Positions 1-6,790 of a stretch of 18,651 bases of DNA are shown in pieces. The translations under genes were made by a program, and so were the position numbers. The stretch is from an uncultured Collinsella sp. (GTDB lineage: Bacteria; Actinomycetota; Coriobacteriia; Coriobacteriales; Coriobacteriaceae): NCBI GenBank assembly GCA_958433005.1, contig CAUAWV010000041.1, positions 1 through 18,651 on the forward strand, in the 5' to 3' direction. The number at the start of each line of letters is the position of its first letter. The first letter of the stretch is position 1. Under the pieces are notes generated by a model, which saw only the letters and a list, made by a program, of their open reading frames with translations, searched no databases and was not told where the DNA came from.

Positions 1-11
1 ATGCGTTTTCT

Positions 12-64
12 GGGCCGGGTATTAAAAAATAATTCGGTACCAATTTTTTTTAAACCCCCGGCCC
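12..64. repeat. Large AT-looped inverted repeat at window edge
   Basis: GGGCCGGG at 12-19 pairs perfectly with CCCGGCCC at 57-64. The interior is AT-rich, with A and T runs that can partly pair around CGGTACC. It lies downstream of the ppx/gppA stop codon at 136, with further T-rich stretches on the minus strand at about 104-128. It may be a transcription end signal for the Ppx gene, or for a convergent gene beyond the edge, but it does not have the compact stem plus U-tract form of the other terminators here. No gene is visible in 1-135. Confidence 0.4.
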
Positions 65-135
65 ACAAAACTCATTCACGGAAAGGCTCGGGCGGACCAT
101 GTAGCTAAAAAAGCCCCGTCCCAAAAAGACTACTT

Positions 136-1137
136 TTAGAGTGTGCTGAGAGTGGGGGTCCAGGCGATGGTGGGGGTCGCGCCGTCGAGAGTCTCGTTGA
201 TGGTTGCTGCCATACCGGCGAGTAGGCTGTTCTCGCTTACTGTGAGCGTGTCGTAGCCGCCGGCGCGCATGAGTTCGCGAATCACCACGGCGCCAGCGAG
301 AATCACGCCCGCACGCTTGGACTGCACGCCCGGCAATGCGGCAATGCCCGTAACACCCAGCGCGGACATGCACTCGATAGCGGTCGAGACCTGCTCCATC
401 GAAAGCTCGCGCAGGTGCACAAAGCTCGAATCGTACGGCTCCAGCTCGTGAACGAGTGCAACGAGCGTGGTGACGGTGCCACCCACCGCGACCAAGCGCT
501 CGGCGCGCTCAAAGTTGTTGGGCAGGCTCTCAAAGTACGCCGTAAACTGCTCGTTTGCCCAGTCGGCAGCAGCCGCAAGCTCACCTGCCAAAGGCGGCAG
601 CGCCGAGAAAAACCGCTCCGTCACGCGACGGCAACCGATGTCCAGCGAGCGCGTTCCCTCCAGCGCAAAGACGCCACACTCCGGCGCATAGACGCCCGTC
701 GCGAGTTCCGTGGATCCGCCGCCCGAATCGGCAACAATGATGCGCTCGCCGGCAAAGTCGTGCGCCACGCCAAAAAACGTCAGGCGTGCCTCGACCTCGC
801 CCGGAATCACCTGCGGCTCGAGCCCCAGCTCGCGCAGGCCGTCCAGCAGCAGCGCGGCATTGGACGCATCGCGCGCGGCGCTCGTACACGTGGTGCAAAT
901 ACACGCAGCCCCAAAGGCACGTGCCTCGTCCACAGACATGCGGCATGCGGCAAGCACACGCTCAACGGCCGCCTCGCAAAAGCGCCCCGTCGCGTCCACG
1001 CCCTCGCCCAAGTCGGTAATCTCGGTATGCTTGGACGATTCCACAATCGCTCCGCCCTCGACCTGGGCCAACACCAGTCGCGACGACACCGTTCCCAGGT
1101 CGATCGCGGCCACCTTATAGCGTTTGCAATTTGTCAT
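136..1137 (-). CDS. Ppx/GppA family phosphatase (exopolyphosphatase / pppGpp phosphohydrolase)
   Basis: This 333-residue protein belongs to the ASKHA-fold Ppx/GppA family, which hydrolyses polyphosphate or pppGpp in the cytoplasm. Visible motifs are the N-terminal phosphate loop AIDLGTVSSR (residues 11-20), TSAARDASN (85-93), the PGEVEA segment with the expected catalytic Glu116, the second phosphate loop DSGGGSTE (137-144), SLDIGCRR (164-171) and AVGGTVTTL (217-225). The length fits the short actinobacterial form without the C-terminal HD domain. The first loop has Val17 where most members have Asn (GTNS). The ATG at 1137 follows a strong GGAGGGGAG site. The gene starts 20 nt after the DivIC-like stop codon, so the two are probably co-transcribed. 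Sequence alone does not separate Ppx from GppA activity. Confidence 0.9.
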   Translation of the reverse strand: MTNCKRYKVAAIDLGTVSSRLVLAQVEGGAIVESSKHTEITDLGEGVDATGRFCEAAVERVLAACRMSVDEARAFGAACICTTCTSAARDASNAALLLDGLRELGLEPQVIPGEVEARLTFFGVAHDFAGERIIVADSGGGSTELATGVYAPECGVFALEGTRSLDIGCRRVTERFFSALPPLAGELAAAADWANEQFTAYFESLPNNFERAERLVAVGGTVTTLVALVHELEPYDSSFVHLRELSMEQVSTAIECMSALGVTGIAALPGVQSKRAGVILAGAVVIRELMRAGGYDTLTVSENSLLAGMAATINETLDGATPTIAWTPTLSTL

Positions 1138-1157
1138 TGCGGACTCCCCTCCGGGCG

Positions 1158-1919
1158 CTATTTGCCGTTGGACACGACCGTCTGGCCCTCGACGCCGTTA
1201 AACCCAAACAGCATGTCGAGCGCCTGGATGTACCACGGCGCGTCCTTGCCGACTTCTTCGATTTCCTTGGCCACTTCGCTGGCCTTCTTGGCGTTTGAGG
1301 ACTTTTTGCTCGACGACGAGTCCGAATCGTCGTCCAGGCCCTGCACTTCAATCCTCTTCTCGCCGGGCATCACCAGGCCCAGATCCTCGGATGCCGCGTC
1401 CTTGATACCCTCCTCCGAGAGCAGCTTGTCGACGCTTTTCTGCAGCTCGTCGTTGTACTGCTGGCGAATCTCGACCTGCTTGGCCAAGATATCGCTCGAA
1501 CGCTTTGCCACGTACAGGTCGCGCACGGGGAAATACAGGCTCACGAGCGCCAGCGCCACCACGATACCGATAAACAGCGGACGCAGAGAGCCATGCGTAA
1601 AGTCATAGGTCGCCTTGACCACCGCGTTGTCGTTGGCGTAGCGCATAAAGTCCGAGCCCGAAAAACGGTTCGAGGGCCTGCTCGATTTGTCGTGTGCCTG
1701 AGTCGAGGGACGCGACGTATGCGACGAACGTGCCGGGCGCACCGGTCCATCTGTCGAAGTATTCACTTGAGCATTGGGGCGCGAGGTACTTGTCGGGCGC
1801 TGCGCGGGGCGGTCGACGCCGGCGTAGGCGGACCCACCGAGCTGCACCGTGCGCGCACGGCGAGGCGACGGCTCGCGCGAACCGGCGGAATAGTACCTGT
1901 TGTCGTAAATCTGATCCAT
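1158..1919 (-). CDS. DivIC/FtsB-type septum formation initiator protein
   Basis: The 253-residue protein looks like a bitopic division protein of the FtsB/DivIC family, which bridges FtsL and FtsQ in the divisome. Residues 1-110 are polar, rich in Ser, Arg, Pro and Thr, and probably a disordered cytoplasmic tail. One membrane segment lies at about 113-131. A heptad-like helix (about 132-170) follows, then the family-type end of the coiled coil, GIKDAASEDLGLVMPGE (171-187). The Ser/Lys/Asp-rich stretch at about 196-215 and the final hydrophobic patch are not family hallmarks. It has no signal peptide and the orientation is N-in. It sits between eno and ppx, as its relatives do in other actinobacteria. 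The ATG at 1919 has a modest AAGG site. The exact family name is inferred from architecture and context. Confidence 0.8.
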   Translation of the reverse strand: MDQIYDNRYYSAGSREPSPRRARTVQLGGSAYAGVDRPAQRPTSTSRPNAQVNTSTDGPVRPARSSHTSRPSTQAHDKSSRPSNRFSGSDFMRYANDNAVVKATYDFTHGSLRPLFIGIVVALALVSLYFPVRDLYVAKRSSDILAKQVEIRQQYNDELQKSVDKLLSEEGIKDAASEDLGLVMPGEKRIEVQGLDDDSDSSSSKKSSNAKKASEVAKEIEEVGKDAPWYIQALDMLFGFNGVEGQTVVSNGK

Positions 1920-1962
1920 GTGCGCCTTGTGCGGTTGAGGTTTGTTTGCGCTAAGTCCTTTA

Positions 1963-1968
1963 GTTATA
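1963..1968 (-). promoter_or_regulatory. Possible -10 element for divIC-like gene
   Basis: On the minus strand TATAAC lies 44 nt upstream of the DivIC-like start codon and downstream of the eno terminator. I see no good -35 hexamer at 16-18 nt. Because the eno terminator is strong, the divIC-ppx pair needs its own promoter, and this is the best candidate. Confidence 0.35.
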
Positions 1969-2010
1969 GCACGAGCGCCCGCACCGCCTTCGCCAGCCTT
2001 TGCTCGACAT

Positions 2011-2042
2011 AAAAAAGGCGCTGAGCCATACGGCCCAGCGCC
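2011..2042 (-). terminator. Rho-independent terminator of eno
   Basis: On the minus strand an 11-bp stem (one G-T pair), GGCGCTGGGCC with GGCTCAGCGCC around a GTAT loop, is followed by six T residues. It begins about 72 nt after the eno stop codon. It separates eno from the divIC-ppx unit. Confidence 0.9.
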
Positions 2043-2114
2043 CGATAGCGCTCTGTAGCATCTAACTGAAGCGGGGCAAAGCCGAGTCTGTCCCTCCCCG
2101 CCAAGCTCGTCTGT

Positions 2115-3404
2115 TTATCGAATGTTGTAGAACGCGGCCTTGCCGGCGTAGTGCGCGCTGCCCTCAAGCTCGTCCTCGATGCGGATGAGCTGGTTGTACT
2201 TGGCGATACGGTCGCTGCGGCACGGGGCGCCCGACTTGATCTGGCCGGCGTTGACGCCCACGACCAGGTCGGCGATCGTGGAGTCCTCGGTCTCGCCGGA
2301 GCGGTGGCTCACGATGCAGGCGTAACCGGCCTCCTTGGCGGTCTCGATGGCCTCGAGCGACTCGGTGAGCGTACCGATCTGGTTGACCTTGACCAGGATC
2401 GCGTTGGCGGCACCCAGCTCGATGCCCTTCTTAAGGCGCTCGGTGTTGGTGACGAACAGGTCGTCGCCCACCAGCTGCACCTTGTTGCCAATGCGACGGG
2501 TGAGCTCAACCCAGCCGTCCCAGTCCTCCTCGGCCATGCCGTCCTCGATGGAGATGATGGGATAGGTGTCGACGAGCTTTTCCCAGTAATCAACCATCTG
2601 GGCGCTCGTGTACTCCACGCCCTCGCCCTTGAGCTCGTACATGCCGGTCTCGGCGTTGTAGAACTCGGTCGAGGCCGGGTCCATGGCGTACATGAAGTCG
2701 ACGCCGGGCTTAAAGCCGGCCTTCTCCACGGCCTTGGTGATGTACTCGAACGGCTCGGCATTGGTCTTGAGGTTGGGCGCAAAGCCGCCCTCGTCGCCCA
2801 CGCCGCCGCCCAGGCCGGCCTCGTGCAGCACGCCCTTGAGGGTGTGGTAGACCTCGGCGCACCAACGCAGGCCCTCGGCAAAGCTCGGGGCGCCCACCGG
2901 CATGATCATGAACTCCTGGAAGTCAACGTTATTGTCGGCATGGACGCCACCGTTGAGGATATTCATCATAGGCGTGGGCAGCAGGTGGGCGTTGACGCCG
3001 CCCAGGTACTGGTACAGCGACAGGCCCGCCGACTCGGCAGCGGCGCGGGCGACGGCCAGCGACACGCCCAGGATGGCGTTGGCACCGAGCTTGGTCTTGT
3101 TGGGGGTACCGTCCGCGGCAATCAGCGCGGCATCGACGGCGCGCTGGTCGAAGGCGTCGAGGCCCACGACGGCGTTAGCGCACTCGTTATTGACGTGCTC
3201 GACGGCCTGCGAAACGCCCTTGCCCAGATAGCGGCCCTTGTCGCCGTCGCGCAGCTCACATGCCTCAAAGGCGCCGGTCGAAGCACCCGAAGGCACCATT
3301 GCGCGGCCAAAGCTGCCGTCCTCGAGCACGACCTCGACCTCGACGGTGGGATTGCCGCGGCTGTCGAGCACCTCGCGACCGTAGACGTCCAAAATATCGC
3401 TCAT
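2115..3404 (-). CDS. eno: Enolase (phosphopyruvate hydratase)
   Basis: This 429-residue enolase converts 2-phosphoglycerate to phosphoenolpyruvate in glycolysis and has the usual family length. The N-terminus reads MSDILDVYGREVLDSRGNPT. Active-site parts are all present: the mobile loop SGASTGA (39-45), GDEGGF with the proton-shuttle Glu205, Mg ligands Asp242, Glu287 (SIEDGM) and Asp314 (GDDLF), catalytic Lys339 (LVKVNQ) and SHRSGE (366-371). The ATG at 3404 is preceded by an AGGGAG site. The gene is monocistronic by appearance: a promoter lies in the spacer to mazG and a strong terminator lies downstream. PEP from this step also drives the PTS encoded at the other end of the window. Confidence 0.98.
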   Translation of the reverse strand: MSDILDVYGREVLDSRGNPTVEVEVVLEDGSFGRAMVPSGASTGAFEACELRDGDKGRYLGKGVSQAVEHVNNECANAVVGLDAFDQRAVDAALIAADGTPNKTKLGANAILGVSLAVARAAAESAGLSLYQYLGGVNAHLLPTPMMNILNGGVHADNNVDFQEFMIMPVGAPSFAEGLRWCAEVYHTLKGVLHEAGLGGGVGDEGGFAPNLKTNAEPFEYITKAVEKAGFKPGVDFMYAMDPASTEFYNAETGMYELKGEGVEYTSAQMVDYWEKLVDTYPIISIEDGMAEEDWDGWVELTRRIGNKVQLVGDDLFVTNTERLKKGIELGAANAILVKVNQIGTLTESLEAIETAKEAGYACIVSHRSGETEDSTIADLVVGVNAGQIKSGAPCRSDRIAKYNQLIRIEDELEGSAHYAGKAAFYNIR

Positions 3405-3480
3405 GTTGTCTCCCTCTCACTTGGAAACGGGTTGAATGCTTGGCGACACGGCTTGCACGCTACAGCGGCGCGCAGGTTCA

Positions 3481-3525
3481 TAAGTTAGCCTTATCGCACT
3501 TTTTGCATTATGCCCTAAGTTAGCC
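3481..3525. repeat. Paired 10-bp direct repeats in eno promoter
   Basis: TAAGTTAGCC occurs at 3481-3490 and again, identical, at 3516-3525, 35 bp apart start to start. The copies flank the proposed -10 element of eno, and the distal copy lies inside the -10/-35 spacer. This placement fits an operator for an unknown regulator, but chance duplication cannot be excluded. Confidence 0.4.
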
Positions 3526-3536
3526 AAGGGATACAA
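3507..3536 (-). promoter_or_regulatory. Candidate eno promoter
   Basis: On the minus strand TTGTAT (3531-3536) and CATAAT (3507-3512) are separated by 18 bp. The -10 matches the consensus at 5 of 6 positions and the -35 at 3 of 6. The promoter lies immediately beyond the mazG terminator and gives a 5' leader of roughly 100 nt before the eno ATG. Confidence 0.55.
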
Positions 3537-3540
3537 TCTT

Positions 3541-3585
3541 TTTAAAAATAATAGGGGCGATGGGACAAGTCCGTCCCGTCGCCCC
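3541..3585 (-). terminator. Rho-independent terminator of mazG
   Basis: On the minus strand GGGGCGA-C-GGGAC pairs with GTCCC-A-TCGCCCC (12 bp with one mismatch, 6-nt loop), followed by TATTATTTTT. It starts 7 nt after the mazG stop codon and ends the larC2-yfcE-mazG unit. Confidence 0.88.
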
Positions 3586-3592
3586 CGCAGTC

Positions 3593-4453
3593 TTACTCCT
3601 CTGCCTTTGCGGCATCCCAGAGGTCATTGAGGCCGTGGGTCGAAAGCTCGGCCAGATCCACGTGGGCGTCGGCCGCCATCTGCTCCATCGCGGCCCAGCG
3701 GCGGCGGAACTTTGCCGTACTGGCACGCAGGGCGCTCTCGGCGTCAATTCCCTCCTTGCGCGCAACGTTGACCAGGGCAAAGAGCAGGTCGCCAAACTCC
3801 ATCTCGCGCTCGGGAGAACCGGGAGCCTCGGCCTCAAACTCGGCACGCTCCTCGGCAACCTCGTCCCACACGTCCTGGACCGTCTCCCACTCAAAGCCCA
3901 CGGCAGCCGCCTTGCGCGACACCTTCTGAGCCTGCATCAGCGCCGGCAGGTGCGTGGGCACACCGTCGAGCAGACCCTCGGGTGCGGCCCCGCCTGCCGC
4001 CACGGCCTGGTCTTTGGCGGCCTTCTCGGCAAGCTTGACCTCGTCCCAAATCTTGAGCACCTCGTCGGAGTCGTCGGCATCCGCATCGCCAAACACGTGC
4101 GGGTGACGACGGATGAGCTTGGCGTCGATATCGCGCGCCACATCGGCCAGCGAAAACTCGCCGGCATCCGCCGCAATCTGCGCATGCAGTACGACCTGCA
4201 TGAGCACGTCGCCCAACTCCTCGCGCAGGTGTGCCGCGTCGTCGGCCTCGATGCAGTCGAGCGCCTCGTAGGCTTCCTCGATCATGTTCTTGCCAATGCT
4301 GCGGTGCGTCTGCTCGCGGTCCCACGGGCAGCCGTCGGGCTGACGCAGGCGCCAGATGGTCTGCACCAGATGCTGCAGCTCGGCCGACGCGTCTACCAGC
4401 GTGGACAGGTCGCGCGAGCCCTCGGCATTTTGCTGAGCCAGCTGCTCTGCCAT
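3593..4453 (-). CDS. mazG: Nucleoside triphosphate pyrophosphohydrolase MazG
   Basis: The 286-residue protein is an all-alpha NTP pyrophosphatase that hydrolyses (d)NTPs to NMP and pyrophosphate, a house-cleaning role. The first MazG domain (about 22-125) has the signature GCPWDREQTH (41-50) and the metal-binding helices with EEAYEALD (59-66) and EELGDVL (78-84). A second MazG-like half (about 175-255) has EFGDLLFALVNVARKEG (219-235). I chose the ATG at 4453, not an upstream in-frame start, because a GGAGGAGG site lies 7 nt before it and homology begins there. It starts 2 nt after the yfcE stop codon, and its ribosome site is inside the yfcE 3' end, so translation is probably coupled. Confidence 0.93.
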   Translation of the reverse strand: MAEQLAQQNAEGSRDLSTLVDASAELQHLVQTIWRLRQPDGCPWDREQTHRSIGKNMIEEAYEALDCIEADDAAHLREELGDVLMQVVLHAQIAADAGEFSLADVARDIDAKLIRRHPHVFGDADADDSDEVLKIWDEVKLAEKAAKDQAVAAGGAAPEGLLDGVPTHLPALMQAQKVSRKAAAVGFEWETVQDVWDEVAEERAEFEAEAPGSPEREMEFGDLLFALVNVARKEGIDAESALRASTAKFRRRWAAMEQMAADAHVDLAELSTHGLNDLWDAAKAEE

Positions 4454-4455
4454 GG

Positions 4456-5004
4456 TTATTCCTCCTCCAGGATCACGTGACGGAACGCGCCGTCCTCGTA
4501 GATGCCATAGCTGTGCGTACCGTCCTTGGGAATGCTCACGCTGCCGGGGTTGAAGAGCCACAGGCCCGGGTGCGCCTCGCTTGCCTCGTTAACCTTGATG
4601 TGCGTGTGGCCGTAGACGAGCGCGGAGCCCTCGGGCAGCGCGGGCGCGTGGTCGACGCTGTTGTGCATGCCGGCGCCAAAGACGTGGCCGTGCGTCAGGA
4701 ACAGCTCGCGGCCGGTCTCGTCGAACAGCGTGGCGTAGTCGGCCATGACGGGAAAGTCGAGGACCATCTGGTCGACCTCGGCGTCACAGTTACCGCGCAC
4801 CGCGATGATGCGGTCGGCCAGGGCGTTGAGCAGCGGAATCACACGCTTGGGGGCATAGTCGCGCGGCAGGTCGTTGCGCGGGCCGTGGTAGAGCAGGTCG
4901 CCCAGCAGAACGATGCGGTCGGGCTGCTCGGATTCGATAGCGGCGACCAGGCGCTCGGTCCAGTATGCCGAGCCGTGGATGTCGGAGGCGATGAGGTATT
5001 TCAT
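4456..5004 (-). CDS. yfcE: YfcE/MJ0936-type metallophosphodiesterase
   Basis: The 182-residue protein matches the layout of E. coli YfcE (about 184 residues), a Mn-dependent phosphodiesterase of unknown natural substrate. The calcineurin-like metal motifs are complete: ASDIHG with Asp8 and His10, LLGDLL with Asp36, RGNCDAEVDQM (70-80) with Asn72, LTHGH (103-107), and YGHTH (131-135). The family-type stretch HGPRNDLP (40-47) and the C-terminal FNPGSVSIPKDG are also present. The ATG at 5004 follows a GAAAGGA site. It lies 55 nt after the LarC2-like gene and 2 nt before mazG, in one likely operon. The substrate cannot be read from the sequence. Confidence 0.9.
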   Translation of the reverse strand: MKYLIASDIHGSAYWTERLVAAIESEQPDRIVLLGDLLYHGPRNDLPRDYAPKRVIPLLNALADRIIAVRGNCDAEVDQMVLDFPVMADYATLFDETGRELFLTHGHVFGAGMHNSVDHAPALPEGSALVYGHTHIKVNEASEAHPGLWLFNPGSVSIPKDGTHSYGIYEDGAFRHVILEEE

Positions 5005-5059
5005 GGGTGGTCCTTTCGGTGGGGTTAATTGGATTGGCGCGGCACGTCACTCGCCCGCA

Positions 5060-5545
5060 TCACTCAAATCGCAGCGCCGCGCTCTGAGCCGCCTGCATCA
5101 CGCGCTGGAGCGGCGCGTTGTGCTCGCGGGCAAGACGGGCACAATCCTCGTACTCGGGTGCCGCGCGCTCGCTGCCGTCGGGCAGGGTGGCTACTTTGAC
5201 GGCCACCTCGCCCCAAGGCGTCGCTACCTGCTCAAAACGACGCGGCAGGCAGACGCGTTCCATCACCTGGCGACGAACGGCGTTGGTCGTGGTCTCCAAA
5301 AAGATAATCGTCTGTAGGCGCTCGATATCCTCGTGCGAGCAGATCACCTGCAGCTGCCAGCCGGGGCGACCTTTTTTGCAGTAGAGAGGCAGCCAGTGCA
5401 CCTCGCGCGCACCTGCCTCGCGCAGGCGGTCGGCGGCATAGGCGAGTACCTCGGGCGATGCATCGTCGATGTCGCACTCCAGCTTGACGATGGTTTCGGG
5501 CGCATCGGTCTCGCGGGACAGCGGTGATTTGCTATCGCATTGCAT
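5060..5545 (-). CDS. Stand-alone LarC2-like domain (nickel-pincer cofactor cyclometallase C-terminal domain)
   Basis: This 161-residue protein resembles the C-terminal half of LarC, the CTP-dependent enzyme that inserts nickel into the pincer cofactor of lactate racemase-type enzymes. Matching stretches are VKLECDIDDASPEVLAY (20-36; the family reads ETNIDDMTPE here), YCKKGRPG (55-62), FLETTTNAVRR (82-92), and PEYEDCARLA (130-139). A full LarC is about 400 residues, and the LarC1 part is not upstream: the next 300 nt are non-coding and then a plus-strand gene begins. I chose the ATG at 5545 because GGAAAGGA lies 10 nt before it; longer in-frame starts at 5584 and 5653 lack a ribosome site. No larA, larB or larE is in the window. 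It may act with a distant LarC1 or have another CTP-dependent role. Confidence 0.75.
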   Translation of the reverse strand: MQCDSKSPLSRETDAPETIVKLECDIDDASPEVLAYAADRLREAGAREVHWLPLYCKKGRPGWQLQVICSHEDIERLQTIIFLETTTNAVRRQVMERVCLPRRFEQVATPWGEVAVKVATLPDGSERAAPEYEDCARLAREHNAPLQRVMQAAQSAALRFE

Positions 5546-5846
5546 ACGGTCCGGGTCCTTTCCACACGGGCTCGTTTTGTTCATCCAAACGCTAGCACAT
5601 CGGACGTGGCGCAGACGTGACTTTCGTCCGTCGCCGCCCTCGCCCTTATCCAAATGTGTACGTCAGCCTCCAAATATGCCATTTTTTGTCGGTTTTGGAG
5701 GCTGACGTACACGTTTTGAGAGCGCAAGCGAGGCCGCACCGCGCGCCGCGCAGCCTTTCCAATCGATTTCGACCTCCGACGTGCCCGGCGTTTTGAGAGT
5801 TGCGCCATTACAATGGAGCGGATTCGCCAAATGCAAAGGAGTCGCC
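5546..5846. other. Divergent intergenic region, no gene seen
   Basis: This 301-base gap separates the LarC2-like gene (minus) from the PHP phosphatase gene (plus), so both must be transcribed from it. It contains the 19-bp inverted repeat described separately. It also has an 11-bp direct repeat CGTTTTGAGAG at 5712-5722 and 5789-5799, and a TACAAT that could be a -10 for the PHP gene (5809-5814) without a clear -35. I see no convincing small gene. Confidence 0.6.
5652..5716. repeat. Perfect 19-bp inverted repeat, 19-nt loop
   Basis: GTGTACGTCAGCCTCCAAA (5656-5674) is the exact reverse complement of 5694-5712. Three more A-T pairs beyond one G-T step extend the outer stem to 5652 and 5716. The loop is T-rich and asymmetric. 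It lies between two divergent genes, so it is in a promoter/leader position and not at a transcript end. On the minus strand the arm overlaps a weak -35-like TTGGAG 17 bp from GATAAG, upstream of the LarC2-like gene. It could be an operator, a genome-wide palindromic repeat, or a structured leader. Confidence 0.8.
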
Positions 5847-6758
5847 ATGCCCGCATGCCCGCTGGTCGATTGCCACATCCATACTTCGTTTTCGGACGGC
5901 CATGCCTCCTTTGAGGAAAACGTTCGCGCTGCCGCGGCCGCTGGCTGTCGGGTCATGGTCTCGACCGACCACCTCACCCTGCCCGCCAGCATGGATGCCA
6001 ACTGCGAGGTGCAGGTTGTCGAAAGCGACTTGCCGGTACATCGTCTGGCCTTTGAGGACGCCCGCAAGCTTGCCGCGCAGATCGCACCCGAGCTCGAGCT
6101 TATCTATGGCTTTGAATGCGATTGGTACCAAGGTTGCGAGCCTTTGGTTGAGAGCTGGTCCCAGGGCGCCATCGTACGCCTGGGTAGCGTGCATTGGATT
6201 GGCAACCCAGGCGATATTGCGGCAGGCGCCGCAAGCACGGCGGGGACAGAGGACGTCGCTCGCCCCGACACGCCCGATTCGCTCTGCGGCTGGATTGACG
6301 ACGATACCAACCTGCATGTTTGGGAAAACTTAGGCGTGCGCGGCGTATGGGAGCGCTATGTCGACGACTGGTGCCGCGCCTGCGAGAGCTCGCTCAACTT
6401 TGACGTGATGGCCCATCCCGACCTAGTCATGCGTTTTTCGAAAGAGGGCTTTGCGCCCGACTTTAACCCCATGCCCTTTTGGGAGCAGATGGCCGAGTGC
6501 GCCCACGACACGGGCCGCCGCGTTGAGGTTTCTACCGCCGCGCCGCGTAAGGGCTTGGACGACTACTATCCCGCAACCGGATTGCTGCGTTGCTTTGCCC
6601 ACGCCGAGGTGCCGATTACTTTTGGCTCGGACGCACACCGTGCCCGCGACATCTGCTGGAACATCCGTGAGGCCCAGGCACACGCCTACGACTGTGGCTA
6701 CCGGGCCTTCGATATCCCCCACCCCACCGGCGAATGGGAATCCACGCCCCTCGCCTAA
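5847..6758 (+). CDS. PHP-family phosphatase, probable histidinol-phosphatase
   Basis: The only plus-strand gene, 303 residues, is a PHP-domain metal phosphatase of the HisJ/HisK type, which turns L-histidinol phosphate into L-histidinol. The metal motifs are complete: DCHIHTSFSDG (8-18), STDH (39-42), Glu90 in GFE, His116 in SVHW, His190 in MAHPD, and SDAH (261-264). The ATG at 5847 follows AAAGGAG by 5 nt. It converges on hisE with a 29-nt gap. The neighbouring his operon has hisB as a dehydratase only and lacks any other phosphatase for this step, which supports the assignment. A segment at about 120-150 (Gly/Ala/Asp-rich) looks like a variable loop. PHP proteins can also be other phosphoesterases. 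Confidence 0.8.
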   Translation: MPACPLVDCHIHTSFSDGHASFEENVRAAAAAGCRVMVSTDHLTLPASMDANCEVQVVESDLPVHRLAFEDARKLAAQIAPELELIYGFECDWYQGCEPLVESWSQGAIVRLGSVHWIGNPGDIAAGAASTAGTEDVARPDTPDSLCGWIDDDTNLHVWENLGVRGVWERYVDDWCRACESSLNFDVMAHPDLVMRFSKEGFAPDFNPMPFWEQMAECAHDTGRRVEVSTAAPRKGLDDYYPATGLLRCFAHAEVPITFGSDAHRARDICWNIREAQAHAYDCGYRAFDIPHPTGEWESTPLA

Positions 6759-6761
6759 GAC

Positions 6762-6790
6762 TAGTCGTTGGGGACGTTCTTAAACAACTA
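6762..6790. repeat. Imperfect hairpin in the convergent PHP/hisE gap
   Basis: TAGTCGTT (6762-6769) pairs with AACAACTA (6783-6790) with one mismatch around a 13-nt loop holding GGGGACGTTCTT. The right arm includes the hisE stop codon. It is the only structure between the two convergent genes, but there is no U-tract typical of a terminator. The loop motif resembles the GGGGAC box in the hairpin at 9729-9769, which hints at a common repeat family. Confidence 0.3.

Noticed and set aside
415..1608. 397-residue plus-strand frame across ppx and divIC
   Set aside because: It spans two well-supported minus-strand genes and shows no domain.
2151..3488. 445-residue open frame antisense to enolase
   Set aside because: Enolase is certain on the other strand; the composition (Val, Leu, Asp, Gly repeats) is that of a codon mirror.
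5546..5653. N-terminal extension of the LarC2-like protein to 5653 or 5584
   Set aside because: Those starts have no ribosome site, and the added residues are unlike LarC; the start at 5545 has a good one.
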